64,000 bases of DNA from Cognatilysobacter terrigena (lineage in GTDB: Bacteria; Pseudomonadota; Gammaproteobacteria; Xanthomonadales; Xanthomonadaceae): contig NZ_SELT01000017.1 in NCBI RefSeq assembly GCF_004361065.1, positions 17,384 through 81,383 on the forward strand, in the 5' to 3' direction. Below the pieces are notes generated by a model. It did no database searches, was not told where the DNA came from, and saw nothing but the letters and a program-made list of their open reading frames with translations. Shown here piece by piece: positions 47,233-56,153 of this stretch. Numbering within the stretch: position 1 is the stretch's first letter; every line of letters starts with the position of its first letter. The position numbers were made by a program, and so were the translations under genes.

Positions 47233-49784
47233 AGCTCGAGCCAGGCGTCGTCGAGGATCTTGGGTGCGTCTGTCGGCGCACAGCCGAAGGTGTGCGAGTC
47301 GCCGTCGGGCGACAGGCCGCGATAGCCGCCGTCGTAGTCCCACGTCGTGACGTAGACCCGCGCGCCGCGCAGTGACGATGGACGTCCCAGCGCAGATGCC
47401 GGCAACAGCACCTGCAGCGTCGACGTGGCCGCATCTACGCGCAGCTGCGCGCCCGGCGTCACCGGCGCGCCTTCGTGTGTCGCGTCCGCGCCGTCGGACG
47501 CGGTCAACGTGTTGGACCAGCCGCCGATGCGCAGGCGTCGCTGCCAGCGCGCACCGTTCGGGAGCACCGCGTCCTGCAGCGGCAGGGTGGCGACGCCATC
47601 GCGCGCGTCGAGGAGCGACACGTACACGGTGAGCGCGACGTGGTCGAAACCGTTGGCGGGGTTCCACGACTTCATCAGCGTGCGCAGGCCGATGTCGAGC
47701 CGCAACGCACCGCCGCTGCCGAAGGCGCGTACGTGCGTGATGTCGCCGGGATGCGCCGCACGCCAGGCGGCGTCGGCGGGAGAGGTGTAGCGGCGGGTCG
47801 GGCCGGTGTCGTCGCCCTGAGGATCGGTGAGGTCGGCGAGCGGCGCCCATTCGCGATCGACATGGAACGTCGCGGGTGCGGAGGCGATCGCACGCGTGGC
47901 GTTGAACGCGACGAGACGATGGGCGACCTCGGGATCGACGAGGTCGGACGTCGGCAAGGTGGCTCGCCAGCGTCCATCGCGACCGGCGCTGACCGGCAGC
48001 GCGGTCGAGAGGTCGCCGTCGAGAACGAGTTGCAGGCGGGCGCCGGGATTCGCGCGTCCGGTGATGGACTGCACGTCGGCGAGCTTTGCAGGCAGCGTGT
48101 CGATCGTCGGTGCGTCGCTCGCGACGTCAGCCTGCGACGGCGTCGCATCGATCGTCCACGCATAGCCGGCGCGTGCGGGGAGCACCAGCGGACGGTGCGC
48201 ATCCCATGCGGGTGCATCGCCGTCGATCGCGAACAGCGGACGCAGTCGTCCGTTCACTGGCGCGTCCAGCGCATCCAGCAACGTCGGTCGGTCCGCCGTG
48301 TTGAATGCGACGAGCACCGCGCCCTCCGCGCTGTCCATGCGATAGACGAGCGCGCCGGGCGCGGCCGGGTTCGACGCCAGGAGCGTCGGCGTGCCGCGCG
48401 ACAGCACACGGTTTCCGCGTCGCAATGCGATTGCACGTTGCAGATAGCGATACCCGTCGCTGGTCGCATCGAAGTGATCGCGACCGCCCGACGCGTAGCC
48501 GTGCGCGAACATGGCCGCGCGCTGCTGCGTGAAACCCTGCTCGGTGCCGTAGTAGACGACTGGAATGCCCGGCACGGTCATCAGCATCAGAAGCGCCTGC
48601 TTCAACGCGGCGTCGCTGCCGGTGGCGCGGAACCGGTCGACGTCGTGGTTGTCGATGAACGTCGCCATCAGGTGCGGCGCCGAATGCACGCGCATGCGAC
48701 GTTCGATGCGATCGGCGAGCTCGGCGGTCGGCCGGCCGCGCGCGAACACGTCGAGCGCGGTGCCGTACAACGGGAAGTCGATCATGCCCGGCAGGCGCGG
48801 CTCGCCGTTGGGGCCACGCACGTAGGTTTCGATCTTGCGCGCCTGCGTGCCGTCGAAGGCACGATCGAGGCCGAAGCCTTCGCCGAACAGGTGGAATGCG
48901 GGTTTCCCGTTCGCTTTCGCCGCGCGCAGGATGCCCGGCGCCTTCGAGTCCTCGGCGTAGAGGAAATCCTCGAAGTACTCGGGCGGGACATAGAACGCGG
49001 TGTCGACGCGGAACGCATCGACGCCGACGTCGCGGATCCATTTCGCATAGCTCGCACGCAGCGCGCGGCGCACGGTCGCGTTGTCTGTATTGAGATCGTC
49101 GAGGCCGGCGAGCTGCCACGTCTTTTCCTGCACCGGATCGCCGTAATCGACGATGTCGGGCGTCCAGTGGTAGATCGAAGCGGCGCGGTCGCGTGCACGC
49201 CGCGGATCGTTGAGGTCGAAAGGGGGTTGCGGGGGTGCGGTTCGACCTCGTCCATCGCGCACAGGCATGTACCCCCGCGACGGGTCGGCAGCGGGGTCGA
49301 CGTCGTAACGGAAGTAGTCGGCGACGTGGTTCACCACCACGTCCTGCACGAGGTACATGCCGCGCCCGTGCAGGCCGTCGGCGAGCGCGCGGTAGTCGGC
49401 GAGCGTGCCGAAGTGCGGATCGACCCTGGAGAAATCGTCGGCCCAGTAACCGTGGTAGCCGCCGTAGTTCGCGCGCAGGTTCCACCACTGGTGCGCGACC
49501 GGCGGCGTGATCCACACGGCGGTCGCGCCGAGGCCGCGGATGTAGTCGAGGCGTCGCGTCACACCGGCGAGGTCGCCACCGCTGTAGTGCGCGCCGTCGG
49601 TGGGACCGAATTCGCCGGCGTGCTGGTCGTCGTTACGCGGATCGCCGTCGTCGAAGCGGTCGAGCATCACGAAATAGACGATCTGGTCGCGCCAGTCCGG
49701 CACGGGCGGCGCCTTGGGCGCGGCGGATGCCGTCGCCGACGCACCGAGCACCGCCGCGAGCAACGCCCGTCGAAGCCTGTTCAT
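47226..49784 (-). CDS. Large exported GH13 with glucodextranase-like C-terminus
   Basis: 852 aa with a signal peptide (LRRALLAAVLGASATASA). Catalytic motifs: IVYFVMLDRFDDGDPRNDD, VVVNHVADYF, DAFRVDTAFY (nucleophile), HLFGEGFGL (acid/base) and FIDNHDVDRF. After the (beta/alpha)8 barrel and a beta domain, the last about 230 residues (FGSGGALRLDIGLRTLMKSWNPANGFDHVALTVYVSLLDARDG...VTTWDYDGGYR) resemble the C-terminal binding module of glucodextranase. Start ATG 49784 has GGAGGA on the minus strand. It is divergent from the TonB receptor. Confidence 0.9.
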   Translation of the reverse strand: MNRLRRALLAAVLGASATASAAPKAPPVPDWRDQIVYFVMLDRFDDGDPRNDDQHAGEFGPTDGAHYSGGDLAGVTRRLDYIRGLGATAVWITPPVAHQWWNLRANYGGYHGYWADDFSRVDPHFGTLADYRALADGLHGRGMYLVQDVVVNHVADYFRYDVDPAADPSRGYMPVRDGRGRTAPPQPPFDLNDPRRARDRAASIYHWTPDIVDYGDPVQEKTWQLAGLDDLNTDNATVRRALRASYAKWIRDVGVDAFRVDTAFYVPPEYFEDFLYAEDSKAPGILRAAKANGKPAFHLFGEGFGLDRAFDGTQARKIETYVRGPNGEPRLPGMIDFPLYGTALDVFARGRPTAELADRIERRMRVHSAPHLMATFIDNHDVDRFRATGSDAALKQALLMLMTVPGIPVVYYGTEQGFTQQRAAMFAHGYASGGRDHFDATSDGYRYLQRAIALRRGNRVLSRGTPTLLASNPAAPGALVYRMDSAEGAVLVAFNTADRPTLLDALDAPVNGRLRPLFAIDGDAPAWDAHRPLVLPARAGYAWTIDATPSQADVASDAPTIDTLPAKLADVQSITGRANPGARLQLVLDGDLSTALPVSAGRDGRWRATLPTSDLVDPEVAHRLVAFNATRAIASAPATFHVDREWAPLADLTDPQGDDTGPTRRYTSPADAAWRAAHPGDITHVRAFGSGGALRLDIGLRTLMKSWNPANGFDHVALTVYVSLLDARDGVATLPLQDAVLPNGARWQRRLRIGGWSNTLTASDGADATHEGAPVTPGAQLRVDAATSTLQVLLPASALGRPSSLRGARVYVTTWDYDGGYRGLSPDGDSHTFGCAPTDAPKILDDAWLELR

Positions 49785-49853
49785 GTCGCGTCCTCCGCCG
49801 CTGGCCGTCGCGCATGTTGGTCCGACGCACGGTGCGCTGTCACAGCCCTGCCA

Positions 49854-49901
49854 TGAATACGTTTGCAGCAGGATTTGTGCGGGGAGACGCCCCTCTACCA
49901 T
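49854..49901 (+). promoter_or_regulatory. Operator and promoter of the TonB receptor gene
   Basis: Operator TGAATACGTTTGCA (49854-49867), TTTGTG (49874-49879), a 16-bp spacer and TACCAT (49896-49901), matching the MFS promoter block base for base in those elements. A leader of about 90 nt precedes the start codon. The operator is also 70 bp upstream of the divergent GH13 gene. Confidence 0.65.
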
Positions 49902-49998
49902 CGCCGCAGCTCGGTGGAGCCTGCCGCAGCAGTCCGGTTACGCGACGTCGATCGCGGGCCTTTCGCTACGAAACCTCAAGTTCGGGGAGTACCAGGGG

Positions 49999-52764
49999 AT
50001 GTTGAATCTGAAACGCAACCTGCTCAGCGTCGCGCTCGCATCGTCGGCGATGATGCTGGCGACGGCGGCCCAGGCGCAGACGGCCACGCCGGCCGCCACG
50101 AAGACGCCCGACGCGCAGGAACTCGACAGCGTCGTCGTGAAGGGCATTCGCCGCGGCATCGAACGCTCCATCGACACCAAGAAGAATTCGACGTCGATCG
50201 TCGAGGCGGTCTCCGCCGAGGACATCGGCAAGCTGCCGGACATCAGCATCGCCGAGTCGATTGGCCGTCTGCCGGGCGTCGCCGCGCAGCGCGTCGCCGG
50301 TCGTGCGCAGGTCATCAGCGTGCGCGGCCTGTCGCCGGACTTCTCGACCAGCCTGATGAACGGCCACGAGATGGTCAGCACGGGCGACAACCGCAGCGTC
50401 GAGTTCGACCAGTATCCGGCCGAGCTCCTCAGCGGCGTGACCGTGTACAAGACGCCGGACGCCGGCCTCATCGGCCAGGGTCTCTCCGGTACCGTCGACA
50501 TGCGCACCGTGCGCCCGCTCGACTTCCAGGACCAGGTGATCTCGGTCGGCGCGCGCGCGCAGTACAACTCGCTCGGCAGCGCAGCCAACACCGACGCGTT
50601 CGGTAATCGCATCAACGCGAGCTTCATCACGCAGTCGGCGGATCGCACGTTCGGCTTCTCGATCGGCTACTCGCATTCGGATACGCCGACGCAGGAAAAC
50701 CAGGTCGGTCTGTACGAGCCGTGGCAGCAGCTCGGCGCAGGCTGGCGCCCGGGCGTCCCGGCCGGCACCTACTACTCCGACGGCATCAAGGCGCTGCGTC
50801 GTACTGGCGACACCAAGCGTGACGGCGTGATGGCCACGCTCGAGCTGCGCCCGAACGACATGTGGCACAGCGTCATGGATCTGTTCTATTCCAAGGCGCA
50901 CGCGGAGGACACCGCCAACCAGTTCGAAGTGAACCTGGGCGGCTACAACGGCGGCTACAGCCCCGGTCTCAACGTGACCGGCGCGCAGGTCAACGGCAAC
51001 GGCACGTTCACCGGCGGCACGGTCACCGGCGTGTACCCGCTGGTGCGCGGCATGTACAACGACCGCCGCGACACCATCAAGGCGTTCGCCTGGAACAACA
51101 CCTTCAAGTTCGACAACGTGAAGTTCTTCACGGACGTCAGCTGGTCGAAGGCCGACCGCAACGAGCTGAGCCTCGAGAACAACCTGCAGCTCCAGCCCAC
51201 GCCGACGAATTCGCAGCTCGACACGCTGCACCTCGCGTACTCGTCGGGTGACTTCTCGCAGATCAACCCGACGCTCACGTACAACGATCCGTCGAAGCTC
51301 TACCTCACGAACACGATCTACGGTTCGGGCTACGGCAAGGTGCCGAGCGTCCGCGACGAACTCGTCAGCGTGCGCGTCGGCGCGAACATCGCCGCGCCGG
51401 AATCGCTGAGCTGGTTCTCCGATTTCGACGTCGGCTTCAACTACGCCGACCGCGAGAAGGAAAAGCACCAGCCGGAAGCCTCGACGATCCTCGGCCCGCA
51501 GGGCCCCGTCGTCATCCCCTCCGACCTCCAGTACGGCACCGTCGACCTCGGTTTTGCCGGCGTCGGCATCATTCCGGCGTGGAACGTGCCGGGCGTGGTC
51601 AGCCGCTTCATGACGTTCGATCCGAGCGAGACCGCGGCCGGCTACCTGGTCGCCAAGGCCTGGACGGTGAACGAGAAGATCGGCACCACCTACTTCAAGG
51701 CCAACATCGACACGCAGTGGGGCTCCGTCCCGGTGCGCGGCAACGTCGGCATCCAGGCGGTGCACACCGACCAGTCCTCGTCGGCGAACGTGTTCGACGG
51801 TTCGCGCCCGGCCGGTCAGCAGATCGTGCCGTACACCCGCGGCAAGTCGTACACCGACTGGCTGCCGAGCCTGAACCTCGCGTTCTCGCTGCCGGCCGAC
51901 CAGACCATCCGCGTCGCGCTCGCCAAGCAGATGGCGCGCCCGCGCGTCGACGAACTGCGCGCATCGCGTGACTTCGGCGTCGACACCACGAAGACGCCGC
52001 CGAAGCCGGGCGCGTCGGGCGGCAACCCGGAACTTGATCCGTGGCGCGCGAACGCGTTCGACATTTCCTACGAGAAGTACTTCGGCACCAAGGCCTACGT
52101 GGCCGCCGCGTACTTCTACAAGGATCTGTCGACGTACATCTACACGCAGACGGTCGACAACTACGACTTCTCCGACCTGCTCGTCGGCTACGTGCCGCCG
52201 GCCGGCACGGGCGTGCCGCAGTCGACCGGTAACTTCACCGCGCCGTTCAACGGTAAGGGCGGCAAGTTGCAGGGCGTCGAGCTCACCGCGTCGCTGCCGC
52301 TGAACCTGTTCACCGACGCGCTCGACGGCTTCGGCATCGTCACCAGCGCGACGTTCAACGACAGCAGCGTGCAGATCCTCGCACCGGACAGCGCGAGCAG
52401 CGTCGGCAACAAGCCGATCGACCTGCCGGGCCTGTCGAAGCGCGTGTACAACTTCATGGCGTACTACGAGAAGAACGGCTTCGAGGCGCGCGTGAACCAG
52501 CGTCGTCGTTCCGACTTCATCGGTGAGATCGGCAACTTCGCCGGCAACCGCACGCTGCGCTACGTGGTCGGCGAGAACATCACCGACGCGCAGGTCAGCT
52601 ATTCGTTCGGTGACGCGACGAGCCTGAAGGGCCTGACCCTGCTTCTGCAGGTCAACAACCTGACGAACTCGGCGTACCGCACGTATGCCGAATCGAAGGA
52701 TCGCCCGCTCGAGTACGTCGAATGGGGCCGCACCTACCTGGTCGGCGTGAACTACAAGTTCTGA
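49999..52764 (+). CDS. TonB-dependent receptor (maltodextrin uptake)
   Basis: 921 aa outer-membrane receptor. Signal peptide ALASSAMMLATAAQA; plug domain with AESIGRLPGVAAQRVAGRAQVISVRGLSPDFS. It then carries the text common to Caulobacter MalA-type sugar receptors (LLSGVTVYKTPDAGLIGQGLSGTVDMRTVRPL). A 22-strand-type barrel follows, ending with terminal aromatic YKF, as needed for BamA recognition. Likely imports maltooligosaccharides with energy from TonB/ExbBD. Start ATG 49999 has AGGGG just upstream. A strong terminator follows. Confidence 0.94.
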   Translation: MLNLKRNLLSVALASSAMMLATAAQAQTATPAATKTPDAQELDSVVVKGIRRGIERSIDTKKNSTSIVEAVSAEDIGKLPDISIAESIGRLPGVAAQRVAGRAQVISVRGLSPDFSTSLMNGHEMVSTGDNRSVEFDQYPAELLSGVTVYKTPDAGLIGQGLSGTVDMRTVRPLDFQDQVISVGARAQYNSLGSAANTDAFGNRINASFITQSADRTFGFSIGYSHSDTPTQENQVGLYEPWQQLGAGWRPGVPAGTYYSDGIKALRRTGDTKRDGVMATLELRPNDMWHSVMDLFYSKAHAEDTANQFEVNLGGYNGGYSPGLNVTGAQVNGNGTFTGGTVTGVYPLVRGMYNDRRDTIKAFAWNNTFKFDNVKFFTDVSWSKADRNELSLENNLQLQPTPTNSQLDTLHLAYSSGDFSQINPTLTYNDPSKLYLTNTIYGSGYGKVPSVRDELVSVRVGANIAAPESLSWFSDFDVGFNYADREKEKHQPEASTILGPQGPVVIPSDLQYGTVDLGFAGVGIIPAWNVPGVVSRFMTFDPSETAAGYLVAKAWTVNEKIGTTYFKANIDTQWGSVPVRGNVGIQAVHTDQSSSANVFDGSRPAGQQIVPYTRGKSYTDWLPSLNLAFSLPADQTIRVALAKQMARPRVDELRASRDFGVDTTKTPPKPGASGGNPELDPWRANAFDISYEKYFGTKAYVAAAYFYKDLSTYIYTQTVDNYDFSDLLVGYVPPAGTGVPQSTGNFTAPFNGKGGKLQGVELTASLPLNLFTDALDGFGIVTSATFNDSSVQILAPDSASSVGNKPIDLPGLSKRVYNFMAYYEKNGFEARVNQRRRSDFIGEIGNFAGNRTLRYVVGENITDAQVSYSFGDATSLKGLTLLLQVNNLTNSAYRTYAESKDRPLEYVEWGRTYLVGVNYKF

Positions 52765-52788
52765 TTCCGCTGCACGCGTAACCCCCGG

Positions 52789-52828
52789 GCCCCTGCCGGT
52801 TCTCTCCGACGGCAGGGGCTTTTCTTTT
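52789..52828 (+). terminator. Terminator between TonB receptor and symporter
   Basis: 10-bp perfect stem GCCCCTGCCG (52789-52798) / CGGCAGGGGC (52810-52819), 11 nt loop, then TTTTCTTTT (52820-52828). Only 18 bp remain before the symporter start. Confidence 0.88.
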
Positions 52829-52846
52829 GCGACGATGGAGTTGCCG

Positions 52847-54298
52847 ATGTCCTCCAATGCCGTACAGGTCGCCGTCTTTCTCGCGCTGACCGCGCTGGTC
52901 GCGCTCGCCACGTGGTGGCGCTGCCGCCGCGAACGCCACACCACCGATCGCGGTCGCGACTACTTCCTCGCCGGCGGCTCGCTGACCTGGCCGTTCATCG
53001 CCGGCTCGCTGCTGCTCACCAACATCTCGGCCGAACAGATCGTCGGCATGAACGGCGCGCAGACCATGCTCATGGCGTGGTGGGAATTCGGCGCCGCCGC
53101 CGGCCTGCTCGTGCTCGCGCATGTGCTGGTGCCGATGTACTACCGCTACAAGTGCACGACGACCACCGAACTGCTGGAACGTCGCCTCGGCGATCCGGGC
53201 CTGCGCCGTGCGGTGTCGGTGATGTTCCTGCTCGGCTATCTCTTCATCCTGCTGCCGATGGTGCTGTACACCGGCTCCAAGTTCATGGCGTCGATGTTCC
53301 ATCCGGACCTGCCGATCATTGCCATCGCCGCGCTGTTCGCGATCGGCGGCCTTGCGTACGCGGCGATCGGCGGCCTGCGCGCCATCGCCATTTCCGATAC
53401 CTACATGGGTGTCGTGCTGCTCGTGATGGGCGTGCTCGTCACGGTGTTCGCACTGAATGCCGTTCACTGGGATCTGTCGAGCGTGCCCGTCGAGCGGCTC
53501 ACGCTGATCGGGTCCGCGGATTCCGACATTCCGTGGCAGACGCTGTTCACCGGCATGCTGTTCGCGCACCTGTTCTACTGGGGCACGAACATGGTGATCG
53601 CGCAGCGCGCGCTCGCCGCGCCGACAGTGCGCGAAGCGCAGAAGGGCATCTACGCCGCCGCGTTCTTCAAGATGCTGACGCCGGCGATCGTGGTGCTGCC
53701 GGGGATCCTTGCGTTCAAGCTGTTCGGCGACGTCGACGACGATGCCTACGGTCGACTCGTCGGCCTCGTGCTGCCGTCGTGGTTGTCGGGTGCGTTCGCG
53801 GCCGCGATCACCGGCGCGGTGCTGTCGAGCTACAGCGCGGCACTCAATTCGGCCGCGGCGCTGTACACGGTCGACGTGCACCTGGTGAAGATCAATCCGT
53901 CGGCCGATCCCAAGCGCCTCGGCCGCATCGTCACCATCGCGTTCACCGTGCTGTCGCTGGCGATCGTGCCGCTGTACACGCAGTCCAAGAGCATCATGGG
54001 CACGCTGCAGCAGCTCAACGGCCTGTACTCGATGCCGGTGCTCGCTGCATTCATCGTCGCGATCTTCTTCAACGGCGTGAACGCGAAGGCGGTGCGCTGG
54101 GCCCTGGTGTTCGGCACCACGCTCTATGGCTTCTTCACCTTCGGCTGGCCGGCGCTGACGGCACGCCACATGCTGCCGCAGCCGCCGCACTACATCCACC
54201 TGATGTTCGTGACGCTGCTGGCGACGATCGCGTTCGCGCTGGTCGGCAGCCGCGCGATGGGCGGTGCGCGCCGCCAAGCGATTCCCGACGCCGCCTGA
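52847..54298 (+). CDS. SSS-family sodium:sugar symporter
   Basis: 483 aa with about 13-14 membrane helices. It opens VFLALTALVALATWW and carries the SSS signature TDRGRDYFLAGGSLTWPFIAGSLLLTNISAEQIVGMNG, then YYRYKCTTTTELLERRLGDPGLRRAVSV. It also carries GAFAAAITGAVLSSYSAALNSAAALYTVDV, the sodium-site region. Resembles SglT-type glucose/galactose symporters. Start: ATG 52847 is preferred because GGAG (52837-52840) lies 6 nt before it; ATG 52835 is the alternative. A terminator just upstream suggests expression by read-through. Confidence 0.9.
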   Translation: MSSNAVQVAVFLALTALVALATWWRCRRERHTTDRGRDYFLAGGSLTWPFIAGSLLLTNISAEQIVGMNGAQTMLMAWWEFGAAAGLLVLAHVLVPMYYRYKCTTTTELLERRLGDPGLRRAVSVMFLLGYLFILLPMVLYTGSKFMASMFHPDLPIIAIAALFAIGGLAYAAIGGLRAIAISDTYMGVVLLVMGVLVTVFALNAVHWDLSSVPVERLTLIGSADSDIPWQTLFTGMLFAHLFYWGTNMVIAQRALAAPTVREAQKGIYAAAFFKMLTPAIVVLPGILAFKLFGDVDDDAYGRLVGLVLPSWLSGAFAAAITGAVLSSYSAALNSAAALYTVDVHLVKINPSADPKRLGRIVTIAFTVLSLAIVPLYTQSKSIMGTLQQLNGLYSMPVLAAFIVAIFFNGVNAKAVRWALVFGTTLYGFFTFGWPALTARHMLPQPPHYIHLMFVTLLATIAFALVGSRAMGGARRQAIPDAA

Positions 54299-54314
54299 GC
54301 CGCGCGTCGGACGC

Positions 54315-54347
54315 ACGGGCCGCCTTCGGGCGGCCCGTCGCGTTTCG
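54315..54347 (+). terminator. Terminator of the symporter gene
   Basis: ACGGGCCGCC (54315-54324), TTCG tetraloop, GGCGGCCCGT (54329-54338), then CGCGTTTCG. A 10-bp perfect stem 16 bp past the stop. Confidence 0.75.
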
Positions 54348-54393
54348 GGGCGGCGTTCAGCGCGGTCGCGGCCGGCAGGCGTATGCTCGCGGC

Positions 54394-54516
54394 ATGATCC
54401 TGGACTTCATGCTTGGCGACAGCCCGGTCATGCTGCTGCTGATCTCGGGGGTCGCGGTGCTCGCCTTCGGTGCCGGACAGCTGGCGCGGCTGGTACGCCG
54501 CGGCCGTCCGCACTGA
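54394..54516 (+). CDS. Small single-helix membrane protein
   Basis: 40 aa, MILDFMLGDSPVMLLLISGVAVLAFG and so on, ending RRGRPH: one membrane helix with a positively charged C-terminus. No family recognised. It lies between the symporter terminator and the convergent eda gene. Plausible as a true microprotein because the hydrophobic/basic layout is coherent, but there is no strong ribosome site. Confidence 0.4.
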   Translation: MILDFMLGDSPVMLLLISGVAVLAFGAGQLARLVRRGRPH

Positions 54517-54519
54517 GCC

Positions 54520-55173
54520 TCAGCGGGCGCGCAGCCCCGCCGCTTCGCGCGCCAGGCGACCGATGCGATCCCAGTCGCGCGATGCCAGCGCATCGGCCGG
54601 AACCATCCACGACCCACCGACCGTCGCGACGTTCCTCAGCGCGAAATAGCTCGACGCCTTCGCCGCGTCGATGCCGCCGGTCGGGCAGAAGCGGATCTCC
54701 GGGAAGGGGCCGGCGAACGCCTTGAGCGCGACCACGCCGCCCGCGCCTTCAGCCGGGAAGAACTTGAAGCGCCGATAGCCACGCTCCATGCCGATCATCA
54801 GCTCGGTGGCGGTCGCGACGCCGGGAAGGAACGCGAGCGCGCTGAGCTCCGCGGCGTCGTAGAGCGTCGGCGTCGCGCCCGGCGAAATGCCGAACACCGC
54901 ACCCGTTGCTTCCACGGCGCGGAAATCCTCCGACCGCAGCATCGTGCCGGCACCGACGACGGCGTTCGGCACCTCGATCACCACGGCGCGCATCGCATCG
55001 AGCGCGCAGGGCGTACGCAGGGTGATTTCCAGCACCGGCAGGCCGGCGTCGACGAGCGCGCGCGCGAGCGGCACCGCGTCTTCGACCCGCTCGATCGCGA
55101 GGACCGGTACGACTGGGGCCTGCGCGAGGATGGCGTCGACGCGCGCGGCGCGGGTTTCGGGCGTCCAGTTCAT
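54520..55173 (-). CDS. eda: KDPG aldolase
   Basis: Last step of the Entner-Doudoroff route: splits 2-keto-3-deoxy-6-phosphogluconate into pyruvate and glyceraldehyde-3-phosphate. 217 aa. Catalytic Glu49 in VLEITLRT and the Schiff-base Lys137 in RFKFFPAEGAGG; phosphate-binding GAGTM and FCPTGGI. Last gene of the zwf-pgl-edd-glk-eda operon, overlapping glk by 4 bp (ATGA). Confidence 0.96.
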   Translation of the reverse strand: MNWTPETRAARVDAILAQAPVVPVLAIERVEDAVPLARALVDAGLPVLEITLRTPCALDAMRAVVIEVPNAVVGAGTMLRSEDFRAVEATGAVFGISPGATPTLYDAAELSALAFLPGVATATELMIGMERGYRRFKFFPAEGAGGVVALKAFAGPFPEIRFCPTGGIDAAKASSYFALRNVATVGGSWMVPADALASRDWDRIGRLAREAAGLRAR

Positions 55174-56153
55174 CGATGCGTCTCCGTCGTCGCCCGCAGC
55201 GCCACGGCGGCGCCGAGCAGGCCGGGTTGCGGATGGGTGATCACGTCGATCGCGACGTTCTCGAGATAGGCGGCGAAACGTCCCTTCGCGAGGAAACGCT
55301 CACGGAATGCGCTCGACCGCAGGAACGGCACGAAGCGCGGCACGATGCCGCCCGCGATCATCACGCTGCGTGCGCCGTGCACCAGCGCGACATCGCCGCA
55401 GACGCTGCCGAGGATCGCGCAGAAGCGCGCGAGCGCGCGTCGTGCGGTGAGATCGTGCCCTTCGAGTGCGAGGCGCACGACCTCCGCCGGATCCCGCAGC
55501 ACCGGCGCGTTGTGCGCGGGACGCTCGGGATCGCGCAGCACCGCGTCGATCTGCGCGAGTCCAGTGCCGCAGAGCACGCGCTCGGTCGACGTGCGACCGT
55601 GCAGCGAATCGAGCCAGCGCGCGATGGTGCGTTCCTCGTCGCCGACCGGCGCGAACGTGATATGCCCGCCTTCGGTTTCGATGACGCGCCAGCCGCTGGC
55701 GTCGTCGCCCATCGCCAGCGCGACGCCGAGGCCGGTGCCCGGGCCGATCACCGTCACCGGCGAACGCGGCGGCTGTTGCGACGGCCCGTAGAGATGCAGC
55801 ACGTCATCGCCCGACAGCGCAGGCACCGCCCAGGCCACCGCACCGAAATCGTTGAGCAGCAGCAACTGATCGAGGCCGAGCGCATGCTCGAGTTCGCGAC
55901 GACTGAACGACCACGCGCGATTCGTCAGGCGGATCTCGTCGGCGTTGACCGGCGACGCCACCGCGATCGCCGCGCGCGTCGGTTTCGCGCCCACGCTCTG
56001 CAGGTAGTGCTCGCAGGCGTGCTGCAGCGATGCGAAGTCGCCGCAGGCCAGCGGACGGATGTCGTGCAGCGACGGCGTCGGCGCATCGAGATCGGTGAGT
56101 GCGAAGCGCGCGTTGGTGCCGCCGATGTCGGCGATCAGCCCCAGTTGGCTCAT
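55170..56153 (-). CDS. glk: Glucokinase
   Basis: Phosphorylates intracellular glucose with ATP. 327 aa, E. coli Glk type: ATP-binding [27 protein letters not shown] with catalytic Asp, [12 protein letters not shown] and [11 protein letters not shown]. This is how free glucose released by the neighbouring alpha-glucosidases would enter the pathway. It overlaps edd by 4 bp at its start and eda by 4 bp at its end. Confidence 0.95.
   Translation of the reverse strand: MSQLGLIADIGGTNARFALTDLDAPTPSLHDIRPLACGDFASLQHACEHYLQSVGAKPTRAAIAVASPVNADEIRLTNRAWSFSRRELEHALGLDQLLLLNDFGAVAWAVPALSGDDVLHLYGPSQQPPRSPVTVIGPGTGLGVALAMGDDASGWRVIETEGGHITFAPVGDEERTIARWLDSLHGRTSTERVLCGTGLAQIDAVLRDPERPAHNAPVLRDPAEVVRLALEGHDLTARRALARFCAILGSVCGDVALVHGARSVMIAGGIVPRFVPFLRSSAFRERFLAKGRFAAYLENVAIDVITHPQPGLLGAAVALRATTETHR

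Noticed and set aside
49966..52944. 992-codon minus-strand frame opposite the TonB receptor.
   Set aside because: Complement of a well-supported receptor; composition is typical of shadow frames.
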